A stretch of 64,000 bases of DNA from contig CAUJJL010000137.1 in the NCBI GenBank assembly GCA_963205455.1, positions 1-64,000 of the forward strand, written 5' to 3'. Each line of letters starts with the position of its first letter. Position 1 is the first letter of the stretch. Source of the DNA: Verrucomicrobiota bacterium. Lineage in GTDB: Bacteria > Verrucomicrobiota > Verrucomicrobiia > Opitutales > Opitutaceae. The notes beneath the pieces were generated by a model that saw only the letters and a list, made by a program, of their open reading frames with translations, did not search any database and was not told where the DNA came from. Below, piece by piece: positions 40,676 to 49,650 of the stretch. The translations under genes and the position numbers were made by a program.

Positions 40676-41305
40676 TCACGCGGTCGCCCGATACTCTGTA
40701 AGCAGATATCTCATGATGTCGTTCGCCGCCCACTCCACATCGCGCACCAGCGCCCGAACGCGACCCGAGAGGAAATGATAGGCCAGTTGGGCAGGAATAC
40801 CCACCATGAGACTGCCCGCAGCGCAGATCAACGCCTGCCACATACCCGTCGCGAGTGCATTGGCAGTCGCGTACTGCCCCCCCTCCATGAATTGCATGAA
40901 GGTCGTGATCATGCCGAGAAGCGTTCCCAATATCCCCACGAGCGGCGCAATCTGCGCCAGCGCCGCGATGAATCCAAGGCGTCGCTCAAGGACCGGGATT
41001 TCCACGAGCGCAGCCTCCTGGACCGCATAGCGAAGCCGCACCTCATCCGCGTTGGCATGCAGCAACGCAGCCTTCACCACGGCGGCGACCGGCCCGGGTG
41101 TTTCCTCACAGACCGTCATAGCCTCTATCAAGCGTCGCTTGGCAAGGATGTTTCGCACGCCATCGACGAAAGCGGTGGATCTGATCTGACCGCGATGAAG
41201 AAAAAGCGTTCGCTCCACAAAAAGCACGACGCCAATCACCGCCATCAGCAGGATGACGTACATCATCGGGCCACCGCGTGAAAAGAGCGAAAAGTCTAAG
41301 GTCAT
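40676..41305 (-). CDS. ExbB/TolQ-like protein lacking the membrane glutamate
   Basis: A 209-residue, three-helix protein of the MotA/TolQ/ExbB family. The APLVGILGTLLGMITTF segment (119-135) keeps the conserved threonine (128). The last helix reads ATGMWQALICAAGSLMVGIPA. Compared with Escherichia coli ExbB APGIAEALLATAIGLVAAIPA, Glu176 becomes Gln157 and Thr181 becomes Ala162. These residues line the proton path in the canonical complex. It lies 36 bases after the TPR gene in a four-gene operon. Confidence 0.8.
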   Translation of the reverse strand: MTLDFSLFSRGGPMMYVILLMAVIGVVLFVERTLFLHRGQIRSTAFVDGVRNILAKRRLIEAMTVCEETPGPVAAVVKAALLHANADEVRLRYAVQEAALVEIPVLERRLGFIAALAQIAPLVGILGTLLGMITTFMQFMEGGQYATANALATGMWQALICAAGSLMVGIPAQLAYHFLSGRVRALVRDVEWAANDIMRYLLTEYRATA

Positions 41306-41341
41306 GGATTGGGATTCGATTAGACGGGAGGATGAAACCTT

Positions 41342-44017
41342 TCAATTGCCATTGGTGGAGGATTGCGTCCGACCCACGTTTACGCCGAAGCGCGCAAGTC
41401 TGCCGCTGGCAATGCTGTCACCAGGCAGTCGTCTGTTGATGATCAGCATGTACGCTTCCCGAGCCTGCTCCAGCTTGCCTTCCGCCTCAAGGAGTTCGCC
41501 CAGGCCCAGGAGCGTGCGCGACATGAAGTACCGGCCTCCTCCCGTCAGTTGCCTGGCCTTGTCGTCATCGAGCAGGAACGGCGTCACCACCTGCTGCCAC
41601 CACACGATCTCGGCCCGGCTCTTGGATTCGGCATTCCCGCGCCGCGTGAGAAGAAGCCCCAGATTGTAACCGGCCTCAATGCGAAGCTCCGGGCCCGCAT
41701 CGACCTGGTCTACGAGCCGCTCATAAATCGACAGCGCCGCTTCGGCATGATTGCTCAACTGTCCCTGGGACATCGAAGCCCCATTCGCCTGCGCATTATG
41801 GGTCGCGGCAAGCGCCAGATAGGCATAAAGGACATCCGGATGCCTGGGAAAATTGTTCACCAGCAACTCGTAGATCTGCTGGGCAGGGTTGAATTCGTTC
41901 AGCAATCGAAGCAGGTCGCCTTGCTTGAGGCGGGCATAAAACACGAGATCACTTCCCGGATACGCCTTGAGCAAATCCTCCAGCAGGCGATACGCCTCGT
42001 GATAATACGTGTCCTGTCCGCGCTTCTCAGCGTACAGCGCCGCCTGGAAGAGCGCAAAGGGGGCATAACGATGTTTCGGAAAATCATCACGCAATTTGAC
42101 GAGCAGGCTTTGCGCATCGACATACCGATTCTGGTTTGCCGCCCGCTCCGCCTCCAGGAGATAGGACTCCACAGCCGCATCGCTCTGCGGATAGTCCTCA
42201 CGCAGTTTTTGCAGGATCGCCAGACCTTCCTTTTCCTGCCCGGGCAGGTGAAACTGCGCATCGGCCTGCACCAGCCGCGCCGTGCTTGCGATCTCCGTCC
42301 TCAAGGCTGGATCGACGCCATCCAGGCTCTCGATCAGGCTGTCCACAAAAACGAGGGTCTGCGACGGTTCACCCACCTCAAGCGACAACCGCGCTCGCAG
42401 CCAGGCCATGCGCACGCGGAGGTCCTCGGGAAGCGTAGAACCCGCCGCCGACGGCGCACTCCGGAGCAGCTGGTCCACCCGGTTGAAAGCCGCCCGTGTC
42501 GACGCCGCTCCCGCCGCCCGCATTGCCCGCGCCAGATTCCACTCCGCCTGCCAGCGATTCGTTTCGTCCAGCCGGGGATCCTTTGCCGCCTCGTCAAGAA
42601 GCGCCGCCGACGACGCAAGACGATCCGGATCCGACTGCGCCGATTCAATTTCAGAATAGATCCGCTGGAAAATCAGGGATCCCGGATTCACTCCTTGCGG
42701 GACATCTTCGAGCGCTGTGGCGTACGCATCAGCCGCAAGACGATAGTCGGGCGCGCGGAAATAGGCCTCGGCAATCAGGACTCCCAGTTCTGATTTCACC
42801 TGCTCCGTATCGGATCCGGTCAATGCCGCACGTGCCTGCGCCGCGTAATCCGCCGCCCGGCGATACTGCGGGAATTCCCATGCGACCTTGACCAGAATTC
42901 CCAGCGCCTGCGGCTTGAGCCGCGATCCGGGAAATGCCTCGAGCATGCGTTTCGCATCCGCTTCGGCCTCACGATATTTCTTGTCCACAAGATTCAACCC
43001 AGCGCGCTGCACGAGCAGTTCCTCGAGAATGGGATGCGGGGGCGAGGTGCCAATGAGCCGGTCGAGTTCACCGCGAAAACCGGTTTGCTGCGCGTTCCTT
43101 GCGAGCAGTAGCAACGCCACACGCTGTTTCTCCCGGTCGCCCGATGTCGCAAGCAATTGCATCAGTGCGTTCCTCCCCACCGGGTCGCTGGTGCCTGCGA
43201 TCAATCCCAACAACATCTGCAGATCGTCGGCCACCCCTTTTTCCTCAAACGGAAGCGCCTGGATGTGCTGCCGCAGAAAGTCCACCGCCTCGCCCTTCCT
43301 CCCGAGTCCATTGAGCGCTACGGCAATCTGCCGCATGGCGATGTAGCCGGCGGCAGTTCCTGGACTGCGCTCCAGTCGCGAGCGCATTTCCGCCAGGGTC
43401 GATTCGGTGAACACACCTGAAATCAGGTCGATTTCCCTCTGGGCAAGCGCGAACCGTGCCCGTTGAAGGTCCGAAACCGCCAAACCATACGCCTGCTGAT
43501 AAAAGCTGGCCGCCTTGGCGTCGCCCGCGAGCTGACCCTGTGCAAAGTGATACCAACCCCGATCACTCCGATCCAGCCTGTCCGCACCGATCTCCCTCAT
43601 CTCGCGCCGCGCCTCGTCCAGCCGTTTCAGCCGGATATCCGCGAGCGCCATCCTAAGGTGAAACGCGTCGGCGGGCGGACCGGCATAGCCGCGCAACGCC
43701 TCAAGGACCTCCCCCGCGCGGCCGTCGTCCAGCAAGGCCGTGGCAAGATCAAGGACAACCCGATTCCGCTGCTGCGCGTCCTCCGGCGCGATGGTCGCAA
43801 GCCGCGCGCGGAAAACCTCAATGGCCACCGACGGCATTCCAAGCTCCAGCGCACGCCAACCCGCCAGATTCCTCAACGCTGCAGCACCGGAATCCGGAAA
43901 CTGCGCCACATCAGCGGAAACCAACGGTGCCTCCGCCCCCGGCGATGCCTGGGCACGGGTTACTGCGGGAAAACCCAGGGCCAGCAGTCCAAGTCCGCAC
44001 AACAGGGAAAATCGCAT
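41342..44017 (-). CDS. Large exported TPR-repeat protein
   Basis: An 891-residue protein with a signal peptide (MRFSLLCGLGLLALGFPAVTRAQA). The ATG at 44017 is chosen; the frame is open further upstream to 44275 but has no such feature. Almost all of the remainder is helical tetratricopeptide-type sequence. Examples include AYFRAPDYRLAADAYATALEDVP and LLEDLLKAYPGSDLVFYARLKQGDLLRLLNEFNPAQQIYE, with the family Trp/Gly/Ala/Tyr pattern. It should be periplasmic. It is first in the operon with ExbB-, ExbD- and TonB-like genes, and may tie cargo or partners to that complex. Confidence 0.75.
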   Translation of the reverse strand: MRFSLLCGLGLLALGFPAVTRAQASPGAEAPLVSADVAQFPDSGAAALRNLAGWRALELGMPSVAIEVFRARLATIAPEDAQQRNRVVLDLATALLDDGRAGEVLEALRGYAGPPADAFHLRMALADIRLKRLDEARREMREIGADRLDRSDRGWYHFAQGQLAGDAKAASFYQQAYGLAVSDLQRARFALAQREIDLISGVFTESTLAEMRSRLERSPGTAAGYIAMRQIAVALNGLGRKGEAVDFLRQHIQALPFEEKGVADDLQMLLGLIAGTSDPVGRNALMQLLATSGDREKQRVALLLLARNAQQTGFRGELDRLIGTSPPHPILEELLVQRAGLNLVDKKYREAEADAKRMLEAFPGSRLKPQALGILVKVAWEFPQYRRAADYAAQARAALTGSDTEQVKSELGVLIAEAYFRAPDYRLAADAYATALEDVPQGVNPGSLIFQRIYSEIESAQSDPDRLASSAALLDEAAKDPRLDETNRWQAEWNLARAMRAAGAASTRAAFNRVDQLLRSAPSAAGSTLPEDLRVRMAWLRARLSLEVGEPSQTLVFVDSLIESLDGVDPALRTEIASTARLVQADAQFHLPGQEKEGLAILQKLREDYPQSDAAVESYLLEAERAANQNRYVDAQSLLVKLRDDFPKHRYAPFALFQAALYAEKRGQDTYYHEAYRLLEDLLKAYPGSDLVFYARLKQGDLLRLLNEFNPAQQIYELLVNNFPRHPDVLYAYLALAATHNAQANGASMSQGQLSNHAEAALSIYERLVDQVDAGPELRIEAGYNLGLLLTRRGNAESKSRAEIVWWQQVVTPFLLDDDKARQLTGGGRYFMSRTLLGLGELLEAEGKLEQAREAYMLIINRRLPGDSIASGRLARFGVNVGRTQSSTNGN

Positions 44018-44113
44018 GAGATAAGTGTATCCTACCGTGCGAGCGTTTGACGCCGGACGCAAGCTCCTCAGGGAGTCGCTTGCTGCCCGGACCGCTTCGT
44101 GCCACCCTGCCCC

Positions 44114-44542
44114 GTGGCCCTCTCCATCCGCCAACAGCAATTGATCGATGATTTTCAGATCATCGAGGATCCCCAGGAGCGCCTTGGCGCGGTCGTCGAT
44201 CGTGCACGCAAGGCCAAGCCTCTGCCGGAGCATGACAAAACCGAGGTCAACCGGGTGCAGGGTTGCCAGTCCCAAGTCTGGCTGATCGCGACGCGGGCCG
44301 GCGACACCTGCATCTTTTCAAGCGACAGCGATTCTCCTCTGGTAAAAGGCCTGGTCCGGTTGATCTGCGACTTTTTCTCCGGCGAACCCGCCGCCCACAT
44401 TCTCGAAAACGCAGGCACCTGCGACCCGGTCGCGCTTCTTGACCTCTCTCGAAACCTCTCGCCGACAAGAATCAACGGCCTGGCTGCAGTGCGACGAAAA
44501 GTCCGTGAATTGGCAAGCGTACCAGCCCCTGACAACACGTGA
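44114..44542 (+). CDS. sufE: SufE family Fe-S cluster sulfur acceptor
   Basis: Accepts sulfane sulfur from a SufS-type cysteine desulfurase. The GTG giving MALSIRQQQLIDDF puts the catalytic cysteine at 51, in RVQGCQSQVWL, the same number as Escherichia coli SufE; an upstream GTG at 44099 is possible. The conserved FSSDSDSPLVKGLVRLI follows. It is divergent from the TPR gene and overlaps the TatD-family gene by 4 bases. No sufS or sufBCD is in the window. Confidence 0.85.
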   Translation: MALSIRQQQLIDDFQIIEDPQERLGAVVDRARKAKPLPEHDKTEVNRVQGCQSQVWLIATRAGDTCIFSSDSDSPLVKGLVRLICDFFSGEPAAHILENAGTCDPVALLDLSRNLSPTRINGLAAVRRKVRELASVPAPDNT

Positions 44543-45390
44543 GGTATTTCGAGGCGCACGTCCACTATCAGGATCGCAAATTCGAGCCGCACTGGCCTGC
44601 AATCGCCGAGGAGCTCAATCGCATCGGTCTCTTCGAAGCAGTCTGCAACGGGACATCGCCCGATGACTGGCAGGCCGTCGCGGGCTTGTCGCAAAAGCAT
44701 GCCTGGATCAGGCCTGCCTTCGGACTTCACCCCTGGCATGTTGGCAATGTCGGGAAAGGATGGCTGAACGAACTGCGACAATTGCTTCTTTCGGATCCGC
44801 GGGCGCTCGTCGGCGAGATCGGACTCGATTTCTGGATGCTCAAGACAGCGCGTGCCGATGACCCCCGTCTCTCGGGTCTGAACAGGGCCCCCATCGAGGT
44901 GCAGGAGGCCGCGTTCGTCGCCCAACTTGAACTCGCGGCAGACCTTCAGCGGCCACCCACCGTGCACGGTCTGGACGCCTGGGACCGTCTCGCGCAAATC
45001 CTCAAGCACGCACGGCTGCCCTCATCCGGTTTCCTGCTCCATGGATATTCCGGCCCCTCAGAATACGTAGCCCGATTCATCGATGTCGGCGCATTCTTTT
45101 CCTTCAACGGGAATTTCCTGTCTCCTCGACACGCCCGAATTCGGGAAATTTTCGCCCACCTGCCTCTCGAGCACATTTTGGTGGAAACCGACGCGCCGGC
45201 GATGCCCCTCCCCGAAAGCCACCGCAAGTACCGGTTGCCACCAACTCCGGATGGTTCGACGCCAAATCATCCTGCAAACCTCGAGGTCACCCATGCCGCC
45301 CTCGCGGAAATCCGGGGCATATCCACCACCGCTTTGGCCGATGCGATCGAGAAGAACTTTTTCCGGCTTTTTGGACGCAATCTTCCATGA
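44539..45390 (+). CDS. TatD-family metal-dependent hydrolase
   Basis: A 283-residue amidohydrolase-fold protein starting GTG within the sufE stop (GTGA). Metal ligands in TatD pattern are all visible: HVH in EAHVHYQD, Glu in GEIGLDF, His in TVHGLDAW, His in LLHGYSG, Asp in VETDAPAM. GLHPWHV is the usual loop. TatD proteins act as 3'-5' exonucleases or related hydrolases. This branch is more divergent from the E. coli enzyme, so the substrate is open. The tight link to sufE is odd for that role. Confidence 0.82.
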   Translation: MRYFEAHVHYQDRKFEPHWPAIAEELNRIGLFEAVCNGTSPDDWQAVAGLSQKHAWIRPAFGLHPWHVGNVGKGWLNELRQLLLSDPRALVGEIGLDFWMLKTARADDPRLSGLNRAPIEVQEAAFVAQLELAADLQRPPTVHGLDAWDRLAQILKHARLPSSGFLLHGYSGPSEYVARFIDVGAFFSFNGNFLSPRHARIREIFAHLPLEHILVETDAPAMPLPESHRKYRLPPTPDGSTPNHPANLEVTHAALAEIRGISTTALADAIEKNFFRLFGRNLP

Positions 45391-45607
45391 GTATTTCTTC
45401 CGGAAACTCGGGTCCTGATGAGAGGTAATCGCGATGCCCCCCGCAATGCATTCATCCCAACTTGGGCCGCTGCATGCAACGACAACGGGTCACGACCGAG
45501 GATTTCTCACCAAATCGACAGCCCCGCCAACCCCGGAGAGCGCTTTGCTTTACGGCTGCAGAATCTGGACCATTGCTCCCACACTCAACTCTCACTCCGA
45601 TCAATTC

Positions 45608-47833
45608 ATGACCCTCCCCTTCAAATCACGCACACTTCCGGTTGCGCTGGGCCTGTTCTTGCTCAGCTCGCAGTTCCTGTCGGCACAAACCGCTGTGGAC
45701 AGCGCGCCGGTGGTTACCCCGGCAAAACCAAAGACCGATCTCGACGTCATCGCCGGCTGGGTGCAGTTCCGCGCAGCGCCTGACTCGTTTTACTACTATC
45801 TGAATTCAGAGGCCCTCGCGCTGCTGGCGCAGAGGGACAGGGAGGCCGCCAAGGTCCTCTCGACGGAGGATTGGAAGAGGCAGCGGGAAAAAGTGCGCCA
45901 CACGCTCGCCGATATAGTCGGTCCATTCCCGGAGCGCACTCCTCTCAATGCCCGGATCGTCAGCACGGTCGAGAAAGCCGATTACCGGATCGAAAACATC
46001 GTCTTCGAATCGCAGCCAGGATTCTATGTCACGTCTGCCCTGTTCCTTCCCAAGAATCTTTCATCCCCGGCGCCGGCCGTGCTTTACGCAAGCGGTCACG
46101 CGCTTAGCGGGTATCGCAGCGGATACATCCCCATTATCCTCAACCTCGTCAAAAAGGGATTCGTGGTCTTCGCGTGGGATCCCATCTCGCAAGGTGAGCG
46201 GCTGCAATATCTGAGCGATGATGGCAAACCCGTGATCGGCGGAAACAACGCCGAACACGCCTACATGACCCAGCAGGCGATGCTCACGGACTCATCCCTT
46301 GCCCGTTATGTCATCTGGGATGGCATTCGTGCGGCCGACTATCTCCTCACGCGCCCCGAAGTTGATCCAAAACGGGTTGGCATGACGGGGCGCTCCGGGG
46401 GCGGTTTTCAATCGCTCTACATCGCCGCATTTGATGATCGGATTCTCGCCACCGCGCCCGAAAACCACGTGTGCAACAACACGCGCATCCTCCAGAAATT
46501 GGGCCCCCGCGACGGCGAACAGAACCTGTTTCACATGTTCGCCCGAGGGATCGATCACCCGGACCTGCTGACCGCGCGTGCACCCCGTCCAACCCTGATA
46601 GTCGCCACAACGAACGACTTGTTCAACATCGAAGGCACCCGGGAGACCTTTCACGAGGTATCCCGCGCATATCAGGCCATGGGAGCGCCGGAAAACATCA
46701 TGCTGATTGAGGACGACGCCGGGCATCAGTCAACCAACCGGAACAATGAGGCGATATATGCGTTTTTCCAGAAGGAGCTCAGCAATCCGGGCTCCTCCAA
46801 AGTCGAAAAGGTGGAAATGCCGACGAAGGAGGAACTGCGGGTGACTCCCACCGGGCAGGTCTACACCTGGCTCAAGGGGGCGCCGTTCTGGACACTCACT
46901 CGTCGCGAGGCGGATCGGCTCGTCGCACACCGTCAGGCTGAAATCTCCGCGAAAGGCCTCAAGCCCGCCGATATCGTCAAGGCTGCAAAACGGGAGAGCG
47001 GCTACCGGGAACCGAACCCCGAGGACCATCCCGTTCTGACGGGCCGCAGTCGCCGCGCAGGTTATGTGGTCGAACGCTATTTTGTGAAAGGTGAAGGCGA
47101 CTATCCCATCCCCTACGTCACGATGCTGCCCGAACACCCCAATGGACGGGCAGTGCTCTACCTTCATCCGAAAGGGAAGGCCGCAGTTGGCGAAAAGGGC
47201 GGGGAAATGGAGCGCCTTGTCCGGCAGGGTTACAAGGTGGTTGCACCCGATCTTATCGGGACAGGCGAGGTCGGCCCCGGAGTCTCTGCTGGAGAGCGAC
47301 ACTACGGTCAGTTGGTGAATTCAGGCATCAATTACAAAACCTGGTATCTGGGGATGTTCATCGGCCGCAGCGTGCTCGCGGTCCGCGCGGCCGATGTCGT
47401 AAAATTGGCCGCAATCCTGAAAAGGGATGGCGCCGCGGATCTTTCGGCCGTGGCCTACGGCGCGATCGGACCCGTGCTTCTCCATGCGGCAGCTATCACC
47501 TCGGACATATCCCGTGTCGCACTGATCGATTCGTTGAGTTCCTACCACTCAGCTGCGGATACGGAGATCTACGCGCCTTCGTTCATCGAGACCTTTGTGC
47601 CGGGCGCCTTGCGTTCCTACGATCTTCCTTTGCTCGCCGCAGCACTCGCACCGCGGCGGGTCATCCTGCACAACACGGTGGACGGTGGAGCAAAACGCCT
47701 GCCAGCGGACAACGTAAGGCACGAATATGCGGCGGCCTCCGCGGCGTTCGCTTCGGCCAACGCGAAAGACAATTTTGTGGTGAGCATGGGTGAGGACCTG
47801 CAAGCGCCGGTGGATCGCCTGTTGAGCAATTGA
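45608..47833 (+). CDS. Exported double-domain alpha/beta hydrolase (esterase-like), copy 1
   Basis: A 741-residue protein with a signal peptide (MTLPFKSRTLPVALGLFLLSSQFLSAQ). The ATG at 45608 is chosen over an upstream opening without a signal. The first domain is an acetylxylan-esterase/prolyl-oligopeptidase-like hydrolase with Ser263 in GRSGGG, Asp337 in ATTNDL and His373 in DDAGHQS. The second half (after about 500) has the same fold outline (VLYLHPKGKAAVG..., VAYGAIGPVLLHAAA) but no GxSxG motif, so it looks inactive. It is a paralogue of the gene at 51671. Confidence 0.78.
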   Translation: MTLPFKSRTLPVALGLFLLSSQFLSAQTAVDSAPVVTPAKPKTDLDVIAGWVQFRAAPDSFYYYLNSEALALLAQRDREAAKVLSTEDWKRQREKVRHTLADIVGPFPERTPLNARIVSTVEKADYRIENIVFESQPGFYVTSALFLPKNLSSPAPAVLYASGHALSGYRSGYIPIILNLVKKGFVVFAWDPISQGERLQYLSDDGKPVIGGNNAEHAYMTQQAMLTDSSLARYVIWDGIRAADYLLTRPEVDPKRVGMTGRSGGGFQSLYIAAFDDRILATAPENHVCNNTRILQKLGPRDGEQNLFHMFARGIDHPDLLTARAPRPTLIVATTNDLFNIEGTRETFHEVSRAYQAMGAPENIMLIEDDAGHQSTNRNNEAIYAFFQKELSNPGSSKVEKVEMPTKEELRVTPTGQVYTWLKGAPFWTLTRREADRLVAHRQAEISAKGLKPADIVKAAKRESGYREPNPEDHPVLTGRSRRAGYVVERYFVKGEGDYPIPYVTMLPEHPNGRAVLYLHPKGKAAVGEKGGEMERLVRQGYKVVAPDLIGTGEVGPGVSAGERHYGQLVNSGINYKTWYLGMFIGRSVLAVRAADVVKLAAILKRDGAADLSAVAYGAIGPVLLHAAAITSDISRVALIDSLSSYHSAADTEIYAPSFIETFVPGALRSYDLPLLAAALAPRRVILHNTVDGGAKRLPADNVRHEYAAASAAFASANAKDNFVVSMGEDLQAPVDRLLSN

Positions 47834-48023
47834 CTGGCCGGATGAAGCGCTGCTGTGCCAATCAGCGGAAAGCGGCAATAGGCGAGATCACGTTCGACAA
47901 GGAACTGTACAGATAAAGTCATGTCACGGTTGCCTTGGCCGCAATGATGGTCTGGCCTGTTGCTGATTCCCCATGGCCTCGAATCTCTCGACGGTCAGCC
48001 TCAAACCTCTGACGCCTCTGATC

Positions 48024-49454
48024 ATGCACGTCTCCAAATACCTATCGGGCCGCTTTCTCCTCGCAGCAACCTGTACCGGACTTCTTCTCTCCTTTCCTGG
48101 TCGGGCTTGTGATACCTGGGTGGCGCTGGCCAACTCCACTCGCGACGGCTCGGTCATCATGGGGAAGAACAGCGATCGCAAGGTGACCGAGGCGCAACCG
48201 CTGATGTACCATGCGCGGCACCACTACCAGGAAGGTGAAGTGGTAAAGCTGACGAAAGTGTCGCTTCCGCAGGTGACGGAAACCTATGAGCACATAGGAT
48301 CACGACCCTCCTGGACCTGGGGCTACGAACACGGACTCAACGAATGGGGCGTCGCAATAGGCAATGAGGCAGTCAAATCACGGGTTCCGGCCGTGTCCAA
48401 CGCCCTCATCGGCATGGACCTCATCCGGCTCGGACTCGAGCGGGGAAAGACCGCCTATGAAGCGATGCACGTCATGATCAGCCATCTCGATCCGAAAAAG
48501 GTGGCCAACAACTCGTTCATCATCGCCGATCCGCAGACCGCCTGGGTGCTTGAAACTGCGGGCGAATACTGGGTGGCGAAACAGGTCCGGGACGTTGGTG
48601 CGATTTCCAACGTTTTCAGCATTGAGCGTGACTACGACGAAGCGCACCCGGAGGTTGTCTCCCATGCGATTGCGGAGGGCTGGTGCAAGTCGGAGGAGTC
48701 CTTCAGCTTCGCGCGCTGCTATACCCCTCTGGAGAGGGATTATTCGTTTTCGCAGAATCGTTACAGACAAGTCATGTCCATTCTTCGCCAGCACAAAGGT
48801 GATATTTCCGTCGAGCTGATGATGGACACGATCAGTCGCAGCCATCACGAGGGCACGCTCGAAGAGCCCAAATGGGCACCGAATGACAGTTGGTTCTGCA
48901 CGGTGTGCATGCACAACGGCCCCGAGCACGGCCGGACAGCCGCGAGCATGGTGGTACAACTGTGGAAGGACAGGCCGCCACCGCTGCGTGCAGTCTATTG
49001 GGCGTCATTCAGTTCGCCCTGCGTCAATGTTTTCAAACCCATCTACTTCGCAGGACGAACGATCCCCGAAAATTACAGCAACGCCACGGACACCTACGAT
49101 CCGGCCTCGCCGTGGTGGTCAGCAGAAAAGCTCAAGCGGCTGGTTGACCTGAACTACAATCAACTCGCCCCGCTGCCGTCCGCAGCCTTTCGAGAAATCG
49201 AGAAATGGGAGTTGGCGAAATCCCGGGAGATTGAAGCCAAAGCCGCGCGCTTGATGGCCAACAACCGGGAATCGGAAGCCCGCCAGCTGCTGCGCGATTT
49301 CAGCCTCGAGTGCTGCAATCGGGTCGAGAAGGAGTATGCGCGACTGCTCCCGCTGCTGGAATCAAGATCCGCCAAGGTCGGTACGGACTACCTGTGGCTC
49401 GATGCCCTTCGGGAAGCCTGCAAGACGAACGGCTTGTCGTTGCCAGGACTGTGA
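48024..49454 (+). CDS. Exported C69/secernin-type dipeptidase-like Ntn hydrolase
   Basis: A 476-residue protein. Start at MHVSKYLSGRFLLAATCTGLLLSFPGRACD; an ATG-poor extension upstream is ignored. Peptidase family C69 members use an N-terminal cysteine as nucleophile. Here Cys29 stands right after a signal-like stretch, so signal cleavage before Cys29 would expose the catalytic residue. The following DTWVALANSTRDGSVIMGKNSDR is the family signature, and NEWGVAIGNEAV and HSHHEGT-like SRSHHEGTLEEPKW come later. Probably periplasmic peptide or acyl-amide hydrolase. Substrate unknown. Confidence 0.75.
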   Translation: MHVSKYLSGRFLLAATCTGLLLSFPGRACDTWVALANSTRDGSVIMGKNSDRKVTEAQPLMYHARHHYQEGEVVKLTKVSLPQVTETYEHIGSRPSWTWGYEHGLNEWGVAIGNEAVKSRVPAVSNALIGMDLIRLGLERGKTAYEAMHVMISHLDPKKVANNSFIIADPQTAWVLETAGEYWVAKQVRDVGAISNVFSIERDYDEAHPEVVSHAIAEGWCKSEESFSFARCYTPLERDYSFSQNRYRQVMSILRQHKGDISVELMMDTISRSHHEGTLEEPKWAPNDSWFCTVCMHNGPEHGRTAASMVVQLWKDRPPPLRAVYWASFSSPCVNVFKPIYFAGRTIPENYSNATDTYDPASPWWSAEKLKRLVDLNYNQLAPLPSAAFREIEKWELAKSREIEAKAARLMANNRESEARQLLRDFSLECCNRVEKEYARLLPLLESRSAKVGTDYLWLDALREACKTNGLSLPGL

Positions 49455-49650
49455 GAGCGCCTGATTGCGGCATCGAAACTTCCTGCAGGATTTGGCTGCG
49501 CCGTCAGATCAGATGCCGTGAAGTGAAAACGTCCCGTCCGCGAAGAATTCAAACACACTTCAAAACTGCCAGCAACGTTGCGAAATCTGACGGAGGACTG
49601 GCGTGAGGCTTTTGGACCAATACCTCAAGGATGACACGACTACGATCTCC

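Noticed and set aside
44018-44275. N-terminal extension of the TPR gene to 44275
   Set aside because: It overlaps sufE on the opposite strand and would bury the clear signal peptide at 44017.
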